Assembly (NCBI GenBank): GCA_014651175.1
Contig: BMWJ01000007.1
Location: forward strand, 62,001-126,000
Length of the DNA: 64,000 bases
Direction: 5' to 3'
Source of the DNA: Streptomyces clavifer
GTDB taxonomy: Bacteria > Actinomycetota > Actinomycetes > Streptomycetales > Streptomycetaceae
In this document: positions 62,949 to 64,000 of the stretch, in pieces
Layout of the letters: each line of letters starts with the position of its first letter
How positions within the stretch are numbered: position 1 is the first letter of the stretch
Position numbers and translations under genes: made by a program
The notes under the pieces: model-generated
The model's database searches: none
Told to the model about the DNA's origin: nothing
What the model saw: only the letters and a program-made list of their open reading frames with translations

Positions 62949-63065
62949 GGCGGTCCTCTCACGAGAAGGAGCCGCTCCCCCTCCCTGCGGGAGCGGCAGG
63001 GGAAGCGGTGGAGAGGGCAGACCGGAACGACGTCTGCCAGGGCGTCGGTGATCGGCTGGAGCGGG

Positions 63066-63959
63066 TTACGGAGTGGCGGCCGGGACGCTCAGGGCCAGGG
63101 CGTTCCGACGGACGTCGGACCAGGTGGCGGTATCGGCGCAGATGCCGCATCCGGTGCCGAAGAACTGCGTACGTGCCGTCCGGTCGCCCATGAGGTGGGC
63201 ACGGAACCACGCGGTGGTCGGTGCGGCGAACGGGCCGGGGTCGCCCACGACCGTGAAGTGGTCGGCGCCTCGCAGCTCACCGTAGACAGCCGGGATGTGA
63301 TCGGCTGCGTTGTAGAAGGCCTTGACGAGGAAGGGGAAGACGATGCTGTCCTTCTGGCCGGCGAGCAGGAGCGCGGGTACGTGCACTGCGTTGATGTCGG
63401 CAAGCGGGCCGGGCTGGATCGGCAGGATGGCGTCGATGCGGGGGTCCGCGCCGACGACGATGGCCGCCGCGCCACCCTGCGAGTGCCCCGATGCGCCGAT
63501 GTGTTCCAGGTCGACGCGGTGGAGGAAGATGCTGCCCGGGTCGGCGTTCCTGCGGGTGAGCATGTCGATGCCCGCTCGCATGGAGATGCCGAGATTGGAC
63601 TGCGGGGTGTTGGCGGCTGCCACGATGAACCCCTGGCTCGCCCAGTGGAGCAGCAGGTCCCGGTAGACGAGGGGAGTGCCGTTGGTGCCGTTGCCCCACA
63701 CGATCACGGGGTGGCGGCGGTCGCTGTCCGCGATGTCGCGTGGGTAGTAGAGCGTGGTGATCGCTCCGACTTCCACGGCGGTGGCGTAGGGGCCCGGGGC
63801 GCCGAAGTCACCGGCGGACGAGGCCGCGGGAGGGCCGGGGGCGGCAGCGGCCGTACCCGTGGTGGGAGCAGATGCCGACGCTGTACCGGCGCCCGCCGAT
63901 ACGGACAGGACAAGGGTGAGTGCGGCCAACGGGGCGAGCAGGCTTCTTCTCCACAGCAA
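63066..63959 (-). CDS. Secreted cutinase/PETase-like alpha/beta hydrolase
   Basis: 297 residues from TTG 63959 with AGGAG upstream. Signal peptide with RRSLLAPLAALTLVLSVSAG and an A-x-A site (TASASA). Ala/Pro-rich linker, then an alpha/beta hydrolase: TTLYYPRDIADSDRRHPVIV WG with the oxyanion strand, nucleophile IGASGHSQGGAAAIVVGADP, Asp in LLLAGQKDSIV and His in GELRGADHFTVVGDPG. A C-terminal Cys pair (GTGCGICADTATWS) resembles the disulfide of cutinase-type enzymes. Related to the chlorophyllase/PETase-like family (PF12740). Probable esterase acting on extracellular polyesters or lipids. Confidence 0.85.
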   Translation of the reverse strand: MLWRRSLLAPLAALTLVLSVSAGAGTASASAPTTGTAAAAPGPPAASSAGDFGAPGPYATAVEVGAITTLYYPRDIADSDRRHPVIVWGNGTNGTPLVYRDLLLHWASQGFIVAAANTPQSNLGISMRAGIDMLTRRNADPGSIFLHRVDLEHIGASGHSQGGAAAIVVGADPRIDAILPIQPGPLADINAVHVPALLLAGQKDSIVFPFLVKAFYNAADHIPAVYGELRGADHFTVVGDPGPFAAPTTAWFRAHLMGDRTARTQFFGTGCGICADTATWSDVRRNALALSVPAATP

Positions 63960-64000
63960 GGCGACTCCTGACGTCAGGGCGAACCGAATGGTTCATCCGG

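Overview
The window is high-GC actinobacterial DNA, almost certainly a Streptomyces chromosome. The evidence is very strong third-position GC bias, long antisense shadow ORFs, frequent GTG and TTG starts, hairpin terminators without U-tracts, DmdR/IdeR-type iron boxes, and many Streptomyces-typical families (LAL regulator, PucR regulator, DUF574 methyltransferase, RHS protein with DNRLRE domain). No rRNA, tRNA or CRISPR array was seen.

Layout. 0-16.4 kb: mixed metabolic genes. These are a sarcosine-oxidase-like flavoenzyme cut by the window edge, a divergent GlxA-type regulator / PfpI pair, small membrane proteins, a PIG-L deacetylase, a rhodanese-YgaP-like protein behind a CsoR/CstR-type palindrome, a prolyl aminopeptidase, an aldo/keto reductase and an acetylxylan-esterase-like hydrolase. 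They are followed by a sugar-type operon (Gfo/Idh/MocA dehydrogenase broken by an in-frame amber codon, then PmoA), an F420-type nitroreductase, a ferredoxin-NADP reductase and a YrdC/YciO protein. 16.4-33.2 kb: a flavin monooxygenase, a LAL regulator, a DeoR / DUF4406-like / Nudix operon, a GNAT enzyme, an MTHFR-family protein, a decayed DUF2975-YozG pair, an SRPBCC protein, a PfkB kinase, a HEAT-repeat protein with a MerR-HEAT regulator, a secreted M14 carboxypeptidase and a DUF574 methyltransferase.

33.4-41.6 kb is the most coherent system. It is an iron-regulated NRPS-independent siderophore (NIS) operon running on the minus strand: ATP-grasp ligase, two IucA/IucC synthetases and a PLP decarboxylase. 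Its gene content and order match pvsA-B-D-E of vibrioferrin, without the exporter gene. Iron boxes precede it, a FhuF-like ferric-siderophore reductase transcribed away from it, and a DUF2470 gene. The likely reading is one Fe-controlled module for citrate-type siderophore assembly and iron release.

41.6-49.4 kb: pyruvate carboxylase, a Fur-family (CatR/FurA-like) regulator divergent from katG, and a DedA protein. 49.4-61.5 kb is accessory DNA: several transposase scars around a MerR and a PucR regulator, a truncated gene, a lipoprotein, and a 2,103-residue secreted RHS polymorphic toxin with a DUF6973-like tip and no recognisable immunity gene. The right end has a type-B carboxylesterase and a secreted cutinase/PETase-like hydrolase.
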